Positions 6,860 through 15,216 of a stretch of DNA of 25,123 nt are shown here, piece after piece. Under the pieces are notes generated by a model. That model saw only the letters and a list, made by a program, of their open reading frames with translations, was not told the DNA's origin and searched no databases. The DNA is from a virus: IMG/VR virus record IMGVR_UViG_3300033149_003208, positions 1 to 25,123 of that record, one strand, 5' to 3'. The position numbers and the translations under genes are program-made. Positions within the stretch are counted from its first letter, which is position 1, and the number at the start of each line of letters is the position of its first letter.

Positions 6860-6868
6860 GGAGTAAAT

Positions 6869-7054
6869 ATGGCTATTAAAAAAAATGTGCGTAAAAGTGC
6901 AGATTTTGAAATAGTAGAAAATGGATATATAATTATTTTACGAGAAGAATGGGAAGATGAAAAAGGACAATATTTTAGTAAAACTAAAAAATATGTAGAG
7001 ACTAAAGCAACTAAAGTTAAAGAAAGAATAAAAGAGTTAATTAAAACCGATTAA
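6869..7054 (+). CDS. Hypothetical 61-aa protein of the head region
   Basis: I do not recognise the family. It is 61 residues, with a basic start (MAIKKNVRKS), a central beta-like segment (GYIIILREEW) and a charged helix at the end (KVKERIKELIKTD). AAGGAG at 6858-6863 is a good ribosome site. It lies between the minor head protein and the scaffold, so a minor structural or assembly role is likely, but nothing in the sequence shows which. Confidence 0.72.
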   Translation: MAIKKNVRKSADFEIVENGYIIILREEWEDEKGQYFSKTKKYVETKATKVKERIKELIKTD

Positions 7055-7103
7055 TATGGTGGGTGTTAATTGGTTTTAAAATATATAATAAAGGAGGATT
7101 AAT

Positions 7104-7673
7104 ATGGCAGAAGAACATGTTAATTCTAATAATAATGATAACAATGATGGAGATCAAAAACATTCGACAAAGATGTTTACTCAAAGTGAATTTGATCAAC
7201 ATATTGCAAGAGAAAGAAAAAAGATTGAGGAGAAATATAAAGATTATGATACATTAAAAACTCAATTAGAAGAATTAATGAAAGAAAAGAAAGAAAGAGA
7301 ATTAGCTAAAAAAAGTGAAGTTGAAAAAAGAGATATTCAAATTCAAGAACTTACACAAAAATTAACTAAAATAGAAACAGAATATCTTACAGAAAAAAAG
7401 AAAAATTTAAGAAATGAAATATTAAGTGATCCGAAGTTTTCCGTTTTACCAAAGGCTTATAAAAATCTTGTTAAAATATCTGATAATCTTGAAGAAATAA
7501 AAGAAAGTGCAGAAGAAGCTTTAAAAGAATATGAAAAAGATTTTGGTAAAAAACGTGAGAGCTTTGGAAGCCCATTATTAAAACAAAATGCAAACAATAA
7601 TGATGGGCCTAAAAATATGGCTGAAATGATTAAACAAAAATTAATGAATAGAGGATTAAAAAAAGAAATTTAA
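7104..7673 (+). CDS. Capsid scaffolding protein
   Basis: This 189-aa protein is low complexity and charged: an Asn/Asp-rich N-terminus, FTQSEFDQHIARERKKIEEKY at about 28-48 (the start of many DUF4355/gp20-type scaffolds), a long coiled coil to about 115, and a C-terminal part ending NMAEMIKQKLMNRGLKKEI that would form the capsid-binding helix. It lies directly before the major capsid protein, as scaffolds do. AAAGGAGG at 7090-7097 gives a strong ribosome site 6 nt before the ATG. It should be present in procapsids and removed during maturation. Confidence 0.86.
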   Translation: MAEEHVNSNNNDNNDGDQKHSTKMFTQSEFDQHIARERKKIEEKYKDYDTLKTQLEELMKEKKERELAKKSEVEKRDIQIQELTQKLTKIETEYLTEKKKNLRNEILSDPKFSVLPKAYKNLVKISDNLEEIKESAEEALKEYEKDFGKKRESFGSPLLKQNANNNDGPKNMAEMIKQKLMNRGLKKEI

Positions 7674-7685
7674 AAGGAGGAATAA

Positions 7686-8630
7686 ATGGCAAATAATTTT
7701 ATAGATGTACTTACACAAGCAAATGTTATAGGTACAATATTTTCTGGTCTTACTGTTAGACCTTTACGCCCAAAATATATTTTTGATGCTCTTTGTAAAG
7801 AGAGACAATGGGCTTTGACTACTCCACCTACAAAAGGATCTACTTTAGTTTTTCCTGTTTTAAGTGCTTTTGATGCAAATACTGCTGCAATGGATCCTAC
7901 AACTGTAGTACCAACAAGTGATGAGAAAACTTCTTATGCTAGAAGGGTTGTTACACTTGAAGCTTATGGAAGAAATTCTATAATTGATCTATATGAATAT
8001 GAACCGGAAACTTTTATTGATATAGTAGATGATTTAGCTTTTAATTTAGCTGATCAAGGAATGAATTCATTGAATAAATTAGCAAGAGCTGCAATAGATA
8101 AAAATAAATATTCAAATGAATCATCTGGTACTTTGTCTAGTACTTATCATTACTATGGATCATATTCAAATACAGCTGGTCCGTTGAAAGCAAAAAATGT
8201 AAGGAAAATAGTAGCTGATTTAAAAGGTGCTAATGTAGAACCGTTTGATGGTGGATTTTATCTTGGAATATTACATCCAAATGTAGCAACACAATTAAGA
8301 GCAGAAACTGGAAATGCAGCTTGGAGATTACCACATGTATATGCACAGCCGGATGAAATTTGGACTGGGGAGATAGGTGCATTTGAAGGAGTAAGATGGA
8401 TTGTGAATGATCAAGTAGCAGGTGCTGGGACTAATACAGTATCTTGTTATATTATAGGTAAAGATGGTGTTGGTAAAGGTATAGGAAAAGATATTCAAGT
8501 CGGTACAGATGATAAATTATGGGGTAAATTTAATAACTTGCTTAATATGTTTTGGACTGCATTAGTAGGATATAAAGTAATTAGAAGGGAAGCAGTCCGG
8601 ATCATAGAAACTTCAAATGATACATTATAA
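7686..8630 (+). CDS. Major capsid protein (HK97 fold, N4-gp56-like)
   Basis: This 314-aa protein follows the scaffold gene with AAAAGGAGG just upstream. Its composition is less AT-driven than its neighbours (more Ala, Gly, Thr, Pro). The order of segments fits HK97-fold capsids of the N4-gp56 type: an N-arm with RPLRPKYIFDALC, a KGSTLVFPVL strand, an E-loop region, a spine helix (FIDIVDDLAFNLADQGMNSL), a P-domain LGILHPNVATQLRAETG (about 197-213), then GEIGAFEGVRWIVNDQV (about 233-249) and a C-terminal strand near WTALVGYKVIRREAVRIIET. It is followed by a strong terminator, consistent with high expression. Confidence 0.92.
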   Translation: MANNFIDVLTQANVIGTIFSGLTVRPLRPKYIFDALCKERQWALTTPPTKGSTLVFPVLSAFDANTAAMDPTTVVPTSDEKTSYARRVVTLEAYGRNSIIDLYEYEPETFIDIVDDLAFNLADQGMNSLNKLARAAIDKNKYSNESSGTLSSTYHYYGSYSNTAGPLKAKNVRKIVADLKGANVEPFDGGFYLGILHPNVATQLRAETGNAAWRLPHVYAQPDEIWTGEIGAFEGVRWIVNDQVAGAGTNTVSCYIIGKDGVGKGIGKDIQVGTDDKLWGKFNNLLNMFWTALVGYKVIRREAVRIIETSNDTL

Positions 8631-8648
8631 TTTGAAAGGTGCCAAATA

Positions 8649-8675
8649 AAGGGGGATTATCTCCCCCTTGTTTTT
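8649..8675 (+). terminator. Intrinsic terminator after the major capsid gene
   Basis: A perfect 8-bp stem, AAGGGGGA (8649-8656) with TCCCCCTT (8662-8669), closes a TTATC loop and is followed by GTTTTT. The G+C-rich stem stands out in this AT-rich genome. The next gene starts 15 nt beyond with no promoter in between, so readthrough is needed for the downstream genes. Confidence 0.93.
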
Positions 8676-8689
8676 ATTAAGGAGAATTT

Positions 8690-10699
8690 ATGAAATTATC
8701 AGTTTGTATGATCTTAAAGAATGAAGGTTCTACTATTTATAGATGCCTTGAGTCAATGCTTGGATTTGTAGATGAATGGATAATTGGAATAGATAAAGAC
8801 ACAAAAGATAATACAAAAAAAGAAGTTGAAAGATTTTTTAAAGATCATGCAGAAAAACTAGTTAATATATATGAATTTAAATGGCAAGATGATTTTTCTA
8901 AAGCTAGAAACGAAGGAATGGATAAAGCTACTGGGGATTATATATTAATAATGGATGGCCATGAATATTTTCCAGAAGAATGGTTTAATATAACAGAAAA
9001 TAGACGTGTAAAAGTTAGAGAAATATTAAAGAAAGTTAAAGAAATAATATTTAAAGAAAAACCAGATGAAGCTTTTTTCCATTTGTATCAACAGCCATTT
9101 ATAGGAGAAAATCCAAATAATTATTTTTTGCAACCACGTATATATAGAAATGGGATAGGTAAAGATGGTAAAAATAAAATAAGATTTAATCGTGCAGCAC
9201 ATAATACAATAACTAATACAGATTTAGAGAAACAAATACATTTTTCTGAAGTTATACTTATACATGATGCTCCAGAAGACAATAGAAAAGAAAGAAAAAT
9301 ACAAAGAATAAAAATTAATAAAATAAATTTAAAAAATGATTTAAAGAAAAATCCTAAAGATACTAGAGCTTTGTTTTATCTTGGTAATACATACATGGAA
9401 GCTAAAGAATGGAATAATGCTATAAAATGTTTTGAAAAATATTTAAAATATAGAAAAGATGATAATAGTGAAAAATATCAAGTTTTATTACATAAATCTC
9501 TTTGTCATTTAGAATTAAAAGAATATGATCAAGTAAAGCTTGATCTACATTATGCAATAAAGGTTAATCCTTTAAGAAGAGATGCTTTTCATATACTTGG
9601 AGATTTACATTTTAAATTAAAAGATTATAAAAAATCTTTATTTTATTTTAAAACATGTATTGGTATAAAACCACAAAATAGTAGAATGTTTAGTAATGGT
9701 CCGGTTAATAGCTGGCAACCACATCAAAACATAGCAAGAGTATATAAAGAAATTGGAGAAATAGAAAAAGCTATAACGCATTTAAAAATAGCTTATTCTT
9801 ATTTACCAAATGAAAGTTGGTTAGATACAATAAAAGAATGGTCTGGAGATAAGAAAAATATTTTAATTATAGATAAAATAGGGAGTTTTACAAAAGAATT
9901 TGAGAATTATCTTAAAGATAAAGGTTATAATGTTGTAAAAGTAAAGCAATATGATAGTAAATTAGTTTTATGGGCTGATTATATATGGCAAGAATGGGCT
10001 GATGATAATGCTATTTTATCTAGTCAAACTGGGAAAACAGTTATAAGAATACATGGATATGAAGCATATTTAAATAAACATTTATTTAATAAAATAAGTT
10101 GGGATAAAAGTAAAGTTGTTTTTGTTGCTAAACATATTCAAAATATGATGAAAAATTATGTGAATGGTAATGGAAAATTAATTTATAATGGAGTAGATAT
10201 TGAAAAATTTTATATAAAAACAAAAAAAAGAAATGAAAAAAATATAGGTTATGCTGGATTAATGAATGAGAAAAAAAATCCTTATTTATTATTAAAAATT
10301 ATAAAAGAAAATCCAGATTGGAATTTTCATTTAAGAATTGATTGGCAGGATCCATTTTGGGAAGTTGAATTTAAAAGACATAAGTTTAAAAATGTTATTT
10401 ATCATGGATGGTATGATGATCTTAATGATTTTTGGAATCAAATGAGTATAGTATTAAGTACGAGTATAATAGAATCTTTTAGTTATAATATAGCTGAGGC
10501 AATGGCTTGTGGATGTAAGCCTTATATTTATAATTGGAATGGAGCTAAAGACATATGGGATGAGAAATGGATTTTTGAAGATATGCCGAAATTTGAAATT
10601 GTAAAAGAAGATAGAAATGAATTTAGGAATTATATAATACAAAAATACAATATTAAAGATATTTTACCAGAAATGGAAAAAATTTTAGTAGGTAAATAA
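8690..10699 (+). CDS. Tri-domain glycosyltransferase: GT2 (GT-A), TPR, GT4-like (GT-B)
   Basis: The 669-aa protein has three parts. Residues 1-200 are a GT-A family 2 domain: SVCMILKNEG (4-13), WIIGID (30-35), FSKARNEGMDKATGDY (69-84) and MDGHE (88-92), which sits where other enzymes have a D-x-D. Residues about 224-372 hold tetratricopeptide repeats (RALFYLGNTYMEAKEWNNAI; AFHILGDLHFKLKDYKKSL; NIARVYKEIGEIEKAITHL). Residues about 390-660 are a GT-B domain with IYNGVDIEKF (498-507), IGYAGLMNEKKNP (519-531) and ESFSYNIAEAMACGCKPY (595-612), the usual E-x7-E region of GT4. It likely adds two sugars to a protein or glycan acceptor, with the TPR holding the acceptor. GGAG at 8681-8684 gives the ribosome site. 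It depends on readthrough of the terminator just upstream. Confidence 0.9.
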   Translation: MKLSVCMILKNEGSTIYRCLESMLGFVDEWIIGIDKDTKDNTKKEVERFFKDHAEKLVNIYEFKWQDDFSKARNEGMDKATGDYILIMDGHEYFPEEWFNITENRRVKVREILKKVKEIIFKEKPDEAFFHLYQQPFIGENPNNYFLQPRIYRNGIGKDGKNKIRFNRAAHNTITNTDLEKQIHFSEVILIHDAPEDNRKERKIQRIKINKINLKNDLKKNPKDTRALFYLGNTYMEAKEWNNAIKCFEKYLKYRKDDNSEKYQVLLHKSLCHLELKEYDQVKLDLHYAIKVNPLRRDAFHILGDLHFKLKDYKKSLFYFKTCIGIKPQNSRMFSNGPVNSWQPHQNIARVYKEIGEIEKAITHLKIAYSYLPNESWLDTIKEWSGDKKNILIIDKIGSFTKEFENYLKDKGYNVVKVKQYDSKLVLWADYIWQEWADDNAILSSQTGKTVIRIHGYEAYLNKHLFNKISWDKSKVVFVAKHIQNMMKNYVNGNGKLIYNGVDIEKFYIKTKKRNEKNIGYAGLMNEKKNPYLLLKIIKENPDWNFHLRIDWQDPFWEVEFKRHKFKNVIYHGWYDDLNDFWNQMSIVLSTSIIESFSYNIAEAMACGCKPYIYNWNGAKDIWDEKWIFEDMPKFEIVKEDRNEFRNYIIQKYNIKDILPEMEKILVGK

Positions 10700-10701
10700 T
10701 T

Positions 10702-11271
10702 ATGTATAATGCAGAATATTTTAATAAAAAATGGGAAAATGTAATTAAAAGTTTACCAGTTGGCGGTAATTATAGATTTGATTTAAGACAATATGGGTAT
10801 AATATTATAAAAGAATATATTAAAAAAAATAGTAAAGTTTTTGATTATGCATGTGGATTAGGGATTATTGATATTCAATTAGAAAAAGAAAAAAATTGTA
10901 AAGTATATGGATGTGATATAAGTGAAACAGCTATTAATTATATAAATAAAAATATTAAAAAAGGAAAATTTAAAATATCTGATAAAATTTTTGGTAATAA
11001 ATATGATTATTTAATAGCAATTTATTTTTTAGAACATATAAAAGATCCATGTGAATTTTTAGATAAATCTTTAGATGTTGCAAATGAAGTAATTGTTGCT
11101 ATACCAAATAATTTTAATAAAAATGGAGAACATATAGATATGCAATGGAAGTCTTGGGAAAGTTTTTTTAAACTTTTTAAAGATTTTAAAATTAAAAGAT
11201 TAGATGAGAATAAATATCCAAATAGTTTAATACATGCTTTTAAACATCCTATTTTTAGTTTTAAGAGGTAA
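10702..11271 (+). CDS. SAM-dependent class I methyltransferase
   Basis: This 189-aa protein shows a Rossmann methyltransferase core: motif I VFDYACGLG (46-54), motif II GCDIS at the end of the second strand (70-74), and a motif IV-like YDYLIAIYFLEHIKDP (101-116), the layout of Methyltransf_11/23 enzymes such as UbiG-like and sugar or lipid methyltransferases. It opens with YNAEYFNKKW, a common N-terminal Y-x-x-x-Y-F element. It lies 2 nt after the glycosyltransferase fusion and 2 nt before a GT2 gene, so capping or modifying a glycan by methylation is the most likely job; DNA methylation is not suggested because no N-P-P-Y or P-C motif is present. Confidence 0.86.
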   Translation: MYNAEYFNKKWENVIKSLPVGGNYRFDLRQYGYNIIKEYIKKNSKVFDYACGLGIIDIQLEKEKNCKVYGCDISETAINYINKNIKKGKFKISDKIFGNKYDYLIAIYFLEHIKDPCEFLDKSLDVANEVIVAIPNNFNKNGEHIDMQWKSWESFFKLFKDFKIKRLDENKYPNSLIHAFKHPIFSFKR

Positions 11272-11273
11272 AT

Positions 11274-12134
11274 ATGGTAAGTATAATAATAATAAATTAT
11301 AATGATAAAATTAGAATACAAAGAGCTATTGAATCAGCTATAAATCAAACATGGCAAGATAAAGAAGTAATAGTTGTAGATGATGGATCTGATTTTGAAA
11401 CTAGAGAAATTTATAAAAATTATGATATAAAATTAATACAATTAGAGAGAGATGATTATTCTAAACGTACACCATCAAGAGCTAGAAATGAAGGAATAAA
11501 AGTTGCAAAAGGGGAAAGAATATGTTTTTTAGATTCGGATAATTATTATGAAAAAACTTTTATTGAAGATCTAATAAAATATGATAAAGATGTTGTTTTT
11601 TGTAATTGGGAAATAACAGGATTACAAAATTATAAAGTGAATATTGAAAAAGTTTGGAATTTTAAATTACCTACTTTACAAAATTATTTGATGTATCAAC
11701 ATTTAGATCATCAATGTTTATTAATTAAAAAAGAATATCTTGATAAAGTAGGATTTTATGATGAAAGATTACCTCGAAGTCAAGATTGTGATATGATTGT
11801 AAGATTAATTTTAGCTGGTGGTGAATTTATACATGTACCAAAAAAATTATTTGTATTTGAAAAACATGAAAGCGATCAAATGAAAACAATAGCATCAATA
11901 TATGGAAAAACTTTATGGACTTTAAAAAATAATATAAATATTCAATGGTTACTTGGATTATTAAATGATCCTTTATTAATATTAAGTTTTCATAGAGCTA
12001 TAAATCATTTTTGTAGTTCAAAAGAATGGCAAGAAGATTATAAAAAAAGTGAATTTAAAAAATTATTACAAAGTCATAGAGAAATTCTTTTAACTGAATT
12101 AAAAGAAAAAGTAAAAGAGGAAAGTTATGTATAA
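11274..12134 (+). CDS. Family 2 glycosyltransferase (GT-A)
   Basis: This 286-aa protein has the family 2 fold: VSIIIINYND (2-11), VVDDGSD (34-40, nucleotide-sugar binding), SRARNEGIKVAKGE (68-81), FLDSDN as the metal-binding D-x-D (85-90) and SQDCDMIVR (169-177), which stands for the usual E-D catalytic pair with Q-D. There is no transmembrane segment, so it acts in the cytoplasm. It is the third gene of the glycan cassette; GAGG (11266-11269) is the ribosome site. The gene ends inside the next gene with an 8-nt overlap. Confidence 0.9.
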   Translation: MVSIIIINYNDKIRIQRAIESAINQTWQDKEVIVVDDGSDFETREIYKNYDIKLIQLERDDYSKRTPSRARNEGIKVAKGERICFLDSDNYYEKTFIEDLIKYDKDVVFCNWEITGLQNYKVNIEKVWNFKLPTLQNYLMYQHLDHQCLLIKKEYLDKVGFYDERLPRSQDCDMIVRLILAGGEFIHVPKKLFVFEKHESDQMKTIASIYGKTLWTLKNNINIQWLLGLLNDPLLILSFHRAINHFCSSKEWQEDYKKSEFKKLLQSHREILLTELKEKVKEESYV

Positions 12135-13893
12135 TTTTGGATATGTAATAATAAAAGTAGGAGATAAGCAAAATAAACTTGGTGTAAAAGATGGGTTTGT
12201 ATTGCAATTTATAGATCCAAATGAATACGATAATCCAGAAAATTTAATAAGTGATAGAATGAAAAAAGTTTATTGTATTATAAAAGTACCAATTGAATGG
12301 AAAAATGATATTTTAGATTGGGCTACTCCTAATATGGATATAACGGAATTAAATGAAAATACTATCCCGGACACATATAGGGCAAGTAAAAAATTAGTAA
12401 CTTTTTCAGAGTTAGAAACTATTTTAGGTATTAATGGATTAGAAGAAAATTTGCGTGCAAAAGATGTAAAAGTTGAAATAATAGATGGAATGAATTTAGA
12501 TATAAGTATATTTAAATCTTCTGATACTCTTAATTCACCTGCAATAGATAATAATGTAGTATCAAGTGGGACTTATTATGTTGGATCTGGATATGATTAT
12601 TTAAATTGGAAAGCAGTTGCAGATGATATAGATGTAACTCTTACTGGAGATTTGACATTTATACAAAAAACTGATGTTAGTGATTCTGCACAATGTGTTT
12701 TTACAACAGATTTAAATGGACATACACTTACTTTTTCAAGTGATAATCCACCATGGGGAGATCCTACAGCTGGAAATAAAAGTACTTTTAGTTATGTAGG
12801 ATCACAATTTTATTTTAATACAATAACCGGCACTGGTACAGTAATATTTAGGTATATGAATTTTAATTCTACAGTGTCAGCTGGTACTTCAGCAATAGTT
12901 TATTTATTTACAATAGATTCAACTGTTACTTTTAAAGTTTATGATAATATGTTAAAAGGGAATAATTATTTAAGTCCTTTTAAAGTCTTTGATACAAGTT
13001 TTATTTTAAGATTTTTTAATAATGTTTGTTGGAATGCTGCAAATGGTGGAGGATTTGAAGGAAGAAGTTTACCGACTGATTGTATTATAGAAAATAATAC
13101 TTGTTATGGTAATTTAAATGGGATTGATTGTAGTTTAGCAGTAGTAACAGTTAGAAATAATCTTTGTTTTGGAAATACAAATGATTTTTATGAAATATCT
13201 GGAGCTAATGGATATAATAATGCTAGTCAAGATACAAGTGCAAGTGATGTAAATTGGGCAAGTGGATCTAATAATCAAATTAGCATAACACCTTCAAATG
13301 AAGTTGAAACAACAGATGATACATTATCAAATTTTATGAAATGTAAAAAAGGTGGAGTTTGTGAGAATGGAGGTACTACTGTAAGTATTAGTGAAAATGA
13401 TCATGGTAATAGGAATAATGCACGTCCTCATTGTGGTAATTATTCTATAGGAGCAGATGAATATTTAATACTTTCTTCAAGTGGTGGTAAATTTGGTAGC
13501 ATGGGAAGTAATTTAAAAATTAGTAATGGTATTATTCAAACTTGTCAAACTGCAACGGATAATTTTAGAATAGGAGATTTTATAACTAATGCTTATGTTA
13601 ATGATGGAAAATTAGCAGTAGAATTAAATGGCACAGCAGATCATTTTTTAACAATACAGGATGAAGTTACAAATATTGCTTTAACCCAAAATGGGAAAGT
13701 AGTTGTAAATAATAATATTTCAAATTTTGATCATTATGCAATAATGTTTAATTTTAAAACTAATATACCTTTAACTAAAGAAGGTGCTATAATAGCAACA
13801 ACATCTGGAACTCCGGATGAAAAAATAAAAATGCAAGATTTTAATACTAATATGTATAAAGCAAATGGATATATATTAATAAGTAATATGTGA
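12127..13893 (+). CDS. Predicted surface protein: N-terminal domain, right-handed beta-helix, C-terminal repeats
   Basis: The 588-aa protein appears to have three parts. Residues 1-130 form a compact domain (GYVIIKVGDKQNKLGVKDGF, VYCIIKVPIEW) I do not recognise. Residues about 148-450 are Ser/Thr/Asn/Gly-rich with short strands typical of a parallel beta-helix, opening with TYYVGSGYDYLNWKAV and closing with GNYSIGADEYL, the IGADE ending often seen at the end of pectate-lyase-like helices. Residues 480-588 hold four related units of about 23-30 residues, each with an aromatic or basic start, a T-N pair and a (D/N/E)G-x-(L/V/I) turn (for example IGDFITNAYVNDGKL, IQDEVTNIALTQNGKV, MFNFKTNIPLTKEGAI, MQDFNTNMYKANGYI). 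It lies between a glycan cassette and connector genes, so a capsid decoration fibre or a carbohydrate-binding or cleaving protein is likely. Confidence 0.72.
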   Translation: MYNFGYVIIKVGDKQNKLGVKDGFVLQFIDPNEYDNPENLISDRMKKVYCIIKVPIEWKNDILDWATPNMDITELNENTIPDTYRASKKLVTFSELETILGINGLEENLRAKDVKVEIIDGMNLDISIFKSSDTLNSPAIDNNVVSSGTYYVGSGYDYLNWKAVADDIDVTLTGDLTFIQKTDVSDSAQCVFTTDLNGHTLTFSSDNPPWGDPTAGNKSTFSYVGSQFYFNTITGTGTVIFRYMNFNSTVSAGTSAIVYLFTIDSTVTFKVYDNMLKGNNYLSPFKVFDTSFILRFFNNVCWNAANGGGFEGRSLPTDCIIENNTCYGNLNGIDCSLAVVTVRNNLCFGNTNDFYEISGANGYNNASQDTSASDVNWASGSNNQISITPSNEVETTDDTLSNFMKCKKGGVCENGGTTVSISENDHGNRNNARPHCGNYSIGADEYLILSSSGGKFGSMGSNLKISNGIIQTCQTATDNFRIGDFITNAYVNDGKLAVELNGTADHFLTIQDEVTNIALTQNGKVVVNNNISNFDHYAIMFNFKTNIPLTKEGAIIATTSGTPDEKIKMQDFNTNMYKANGYILISNM

Positions 13894-13901
13894 GGTAAAA
13901 T

Positions 13902-14402
13902 ATGGCAATACATACAAGTATAGGAACATCTACAGCAAATAGTTATATTAGTGTAGCATCAGCTAATGAATATTTTAATACACGAGAAAATAGTGATGCA
14001 TGGATAGATATATCAAGTGAATATTCAACTAATACTGAAGCAACAACAGCTAAAGAAAATTTACTTATTCAAGCTACTAGAGAAATAGATAGAACATTTA
14101 GATTCCATGAAAATAAATATTATCAAGGTATAAAAGGACAAGATACTTATCAAAATTTAGAATTTCCTAGAACATCAAATGTTGATGCAGATGGTAATTT
14201 ATATATTCCTGATGAAGTTAAAGAAGCAACATGTGAACAAGCTCTTTGGATTAAAGAACGTACCGGTAAACGTACAGCAGAAGATGGGACTGTAGTTGAA
14301 GCTGAAATAATAGGTAGAGAAGCATATAATTATTTAAAAGGATGGATTAATAGGCAAGTAAAAATTTATGGTAAATATGAATGGCAAGGATTAAGATATT
14401 GA
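13902..14402 (+). CDS. Head-tail connector/adaptor protein (DnaT-like, gp6-like)
   Basis: This 166-aa protein begins AIHTSIGTSTANSYISVASANEYF, the pattern of the putative DnaT-like domain often annotated between capsid and tail genes, and contains KENLLIQATREIDRTFRF, LEFPRTSNVDADG and IPDEVKEATCEQALW, matching the helices of HK97 gp6-type adaptors that form a ring below the portal. Position after the capsid module and before an HK97 gp10-like gene fits this. GAGG at 13892-13895 is the ribosome site. The DNA-binding name of the family is not evidence for a replication role. Confidence 0.86.
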   Translation: MAIHTSIGTSTANSYISVASANEYFNTRENSDAWIDISSEYSTNTEATTAKENLLIQATREIDRTFRFHENKYYQGIKGQDTYQNLEFPRTSNVDADGNLYIPDEVKEATCEQALWIKERTGKRTAEDGTVVEAEIIGREAYNYLKGWINRQVKIYGKYEWQGLRY

Positions 14403-14833
14403 GTAGTAAAACATTAGAAGATTTTATTAAGAATTTAAATAGTATGCATTTTGGTATACAAGAATTAGCTTTAAAAGAATGGGATGAAGATACTTTAATA
14501 GTACAAGGGAAAGCAAGAGAAAATGCTCCAATGACAATAGGACGATTAGTAAGAAGTATACAAAATATAAAAGCTAAAATAACTAAAAAAGGATTAGAAA
14601 GTTATATTGTTGCAAAAGTACCTTATGCAAAAATGTTAGAAATTGGTGAAAGAAATGGTAAAAGAATAAGATTAAAAGCTCCGGGTGAGTTAAGTTATTA
14701 TTTAAAAGGTAAAAAAAGATTTAAAAAGAAAAAAGGGCAAATAGGATATATAAGTAAAGCTATAGATGATACTGAAGATTTATTTATAAATGGGTTAAAA
14801 ACAATAATTAGTAAAATATGGTATAAAATATGA
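14399..14833 (+). CDS. Tail completion protein, HK97 gp10-like
   Basis: This basic protein carries features of the HK97 gp10 family: WDEDTLIVQGKARENAPMTIGRLVRSI (helix with R-x-x-A-P-x-x-x-G-x-L-x-x-S-I), then VAKVPYAKMLEIGERNGK, the V-x-Y-A-x-x-x-E-x-G motif, and a C-terminal helix. I place the start at TTG 14399, where AAGGA (14386-14390) lies 8 nt upstream and TTGA overlaps the previous stop; an in-frame ATG at 14381 would add 6 residues but has no ribosome site. The stop overlaps the next start as ATGA. It forms part of the head-tail joining complex. Confidence 0.84.
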   Translation: MSSKTLEDFIKNLNSMHFGIQELALKEWDEDTLIVQGKARENAPMTIGRLVRSIQNIKAKITKKGLESYIVAKVPYAKMLEIGERNGKRIRLKAPGELSYYLKGKKRFKKKKGQIGYISKAIDDTEDLFINGLKTIISKIWYKI

Positions 14834-15216
14834 GTAGTATAGATAAATTAAAAACTTTATTAAATTTTAAAATAAGTGATGGTTCTAAAAAATTAAGAGT
14901 ATTTATAAATGAAAATTCTAAAACAAAAGTTAATTGTATTATATTATTTTATGATAATGATACTGATATATTAGCATTAGCAAAACATTCTGAAGGTGGA
15001 TATTTTTCAAATGGGATTCAAATAGTATGTAAACATAATGATTATGAAAAAGCTAGAAATATTGCTTATAATGTGCTAAAATATATAAGCAGTAATAGAA
15101 AACCTTATCAGGGGGTTTATTTTATTCCAGATAGCCCACCAAAATATTCTGGAATAGATGAATCTACTGGAGGTTACACATTTAGTTTAAATATTAAAAT
15201 AAAAGGAGGTGAGTAA
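14830..15216 (+). CDS. Tail terminator/tail completion protein (minor capsid 3-like)
   Basis: This 128-aa protein has the expected place (after gp10-like, before the tail tube) and features of tail terminators: an N-terminal helix (SSIDKLKTLL), alternating strands and a helix (YEKARNIAYNVLKYI), and a C-terminal strand region GIDESTGGYTFSLNIKIKGGE in which the D-E/S-x-G-x-Y-x-F-S-L-N segment is typical of the DUF3168/minor_capsid_3 type. It would cap the tail tube at the head-proximal end. It begins in an ATGA overlap with the previous gene. The exact family is inferred from position as much as sequence. Confidence 0.75.
   Translation: MSSIDKLKTLLNFKISDGSKKLRVFINENSKTKVNCIILFYDNDTDILALAKHSEGGYFSNGIQIVCKHNDYEKARNIAYNVLKYISSNRKPYQGVYFIPDSPPKYSGIDESTGGYTFSLNIKIKGGE

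Noticed and set aside
7063-7257. A 64-aa frame on the + strand overlapping the scaffold gene.
   Set aside because: It has no ribosome site, its sequence is a low-complexity shift of the scaffold coding frame, and the scaffold gene has a strong AAAGGAGG start and a family fit.
13902-14402. A DnaT-like primosome protein.
   Set aside because: The match is only to a domain name used for head-tail adaptors; the position between capsid and tail completion genes makes a replication role very unlikely.
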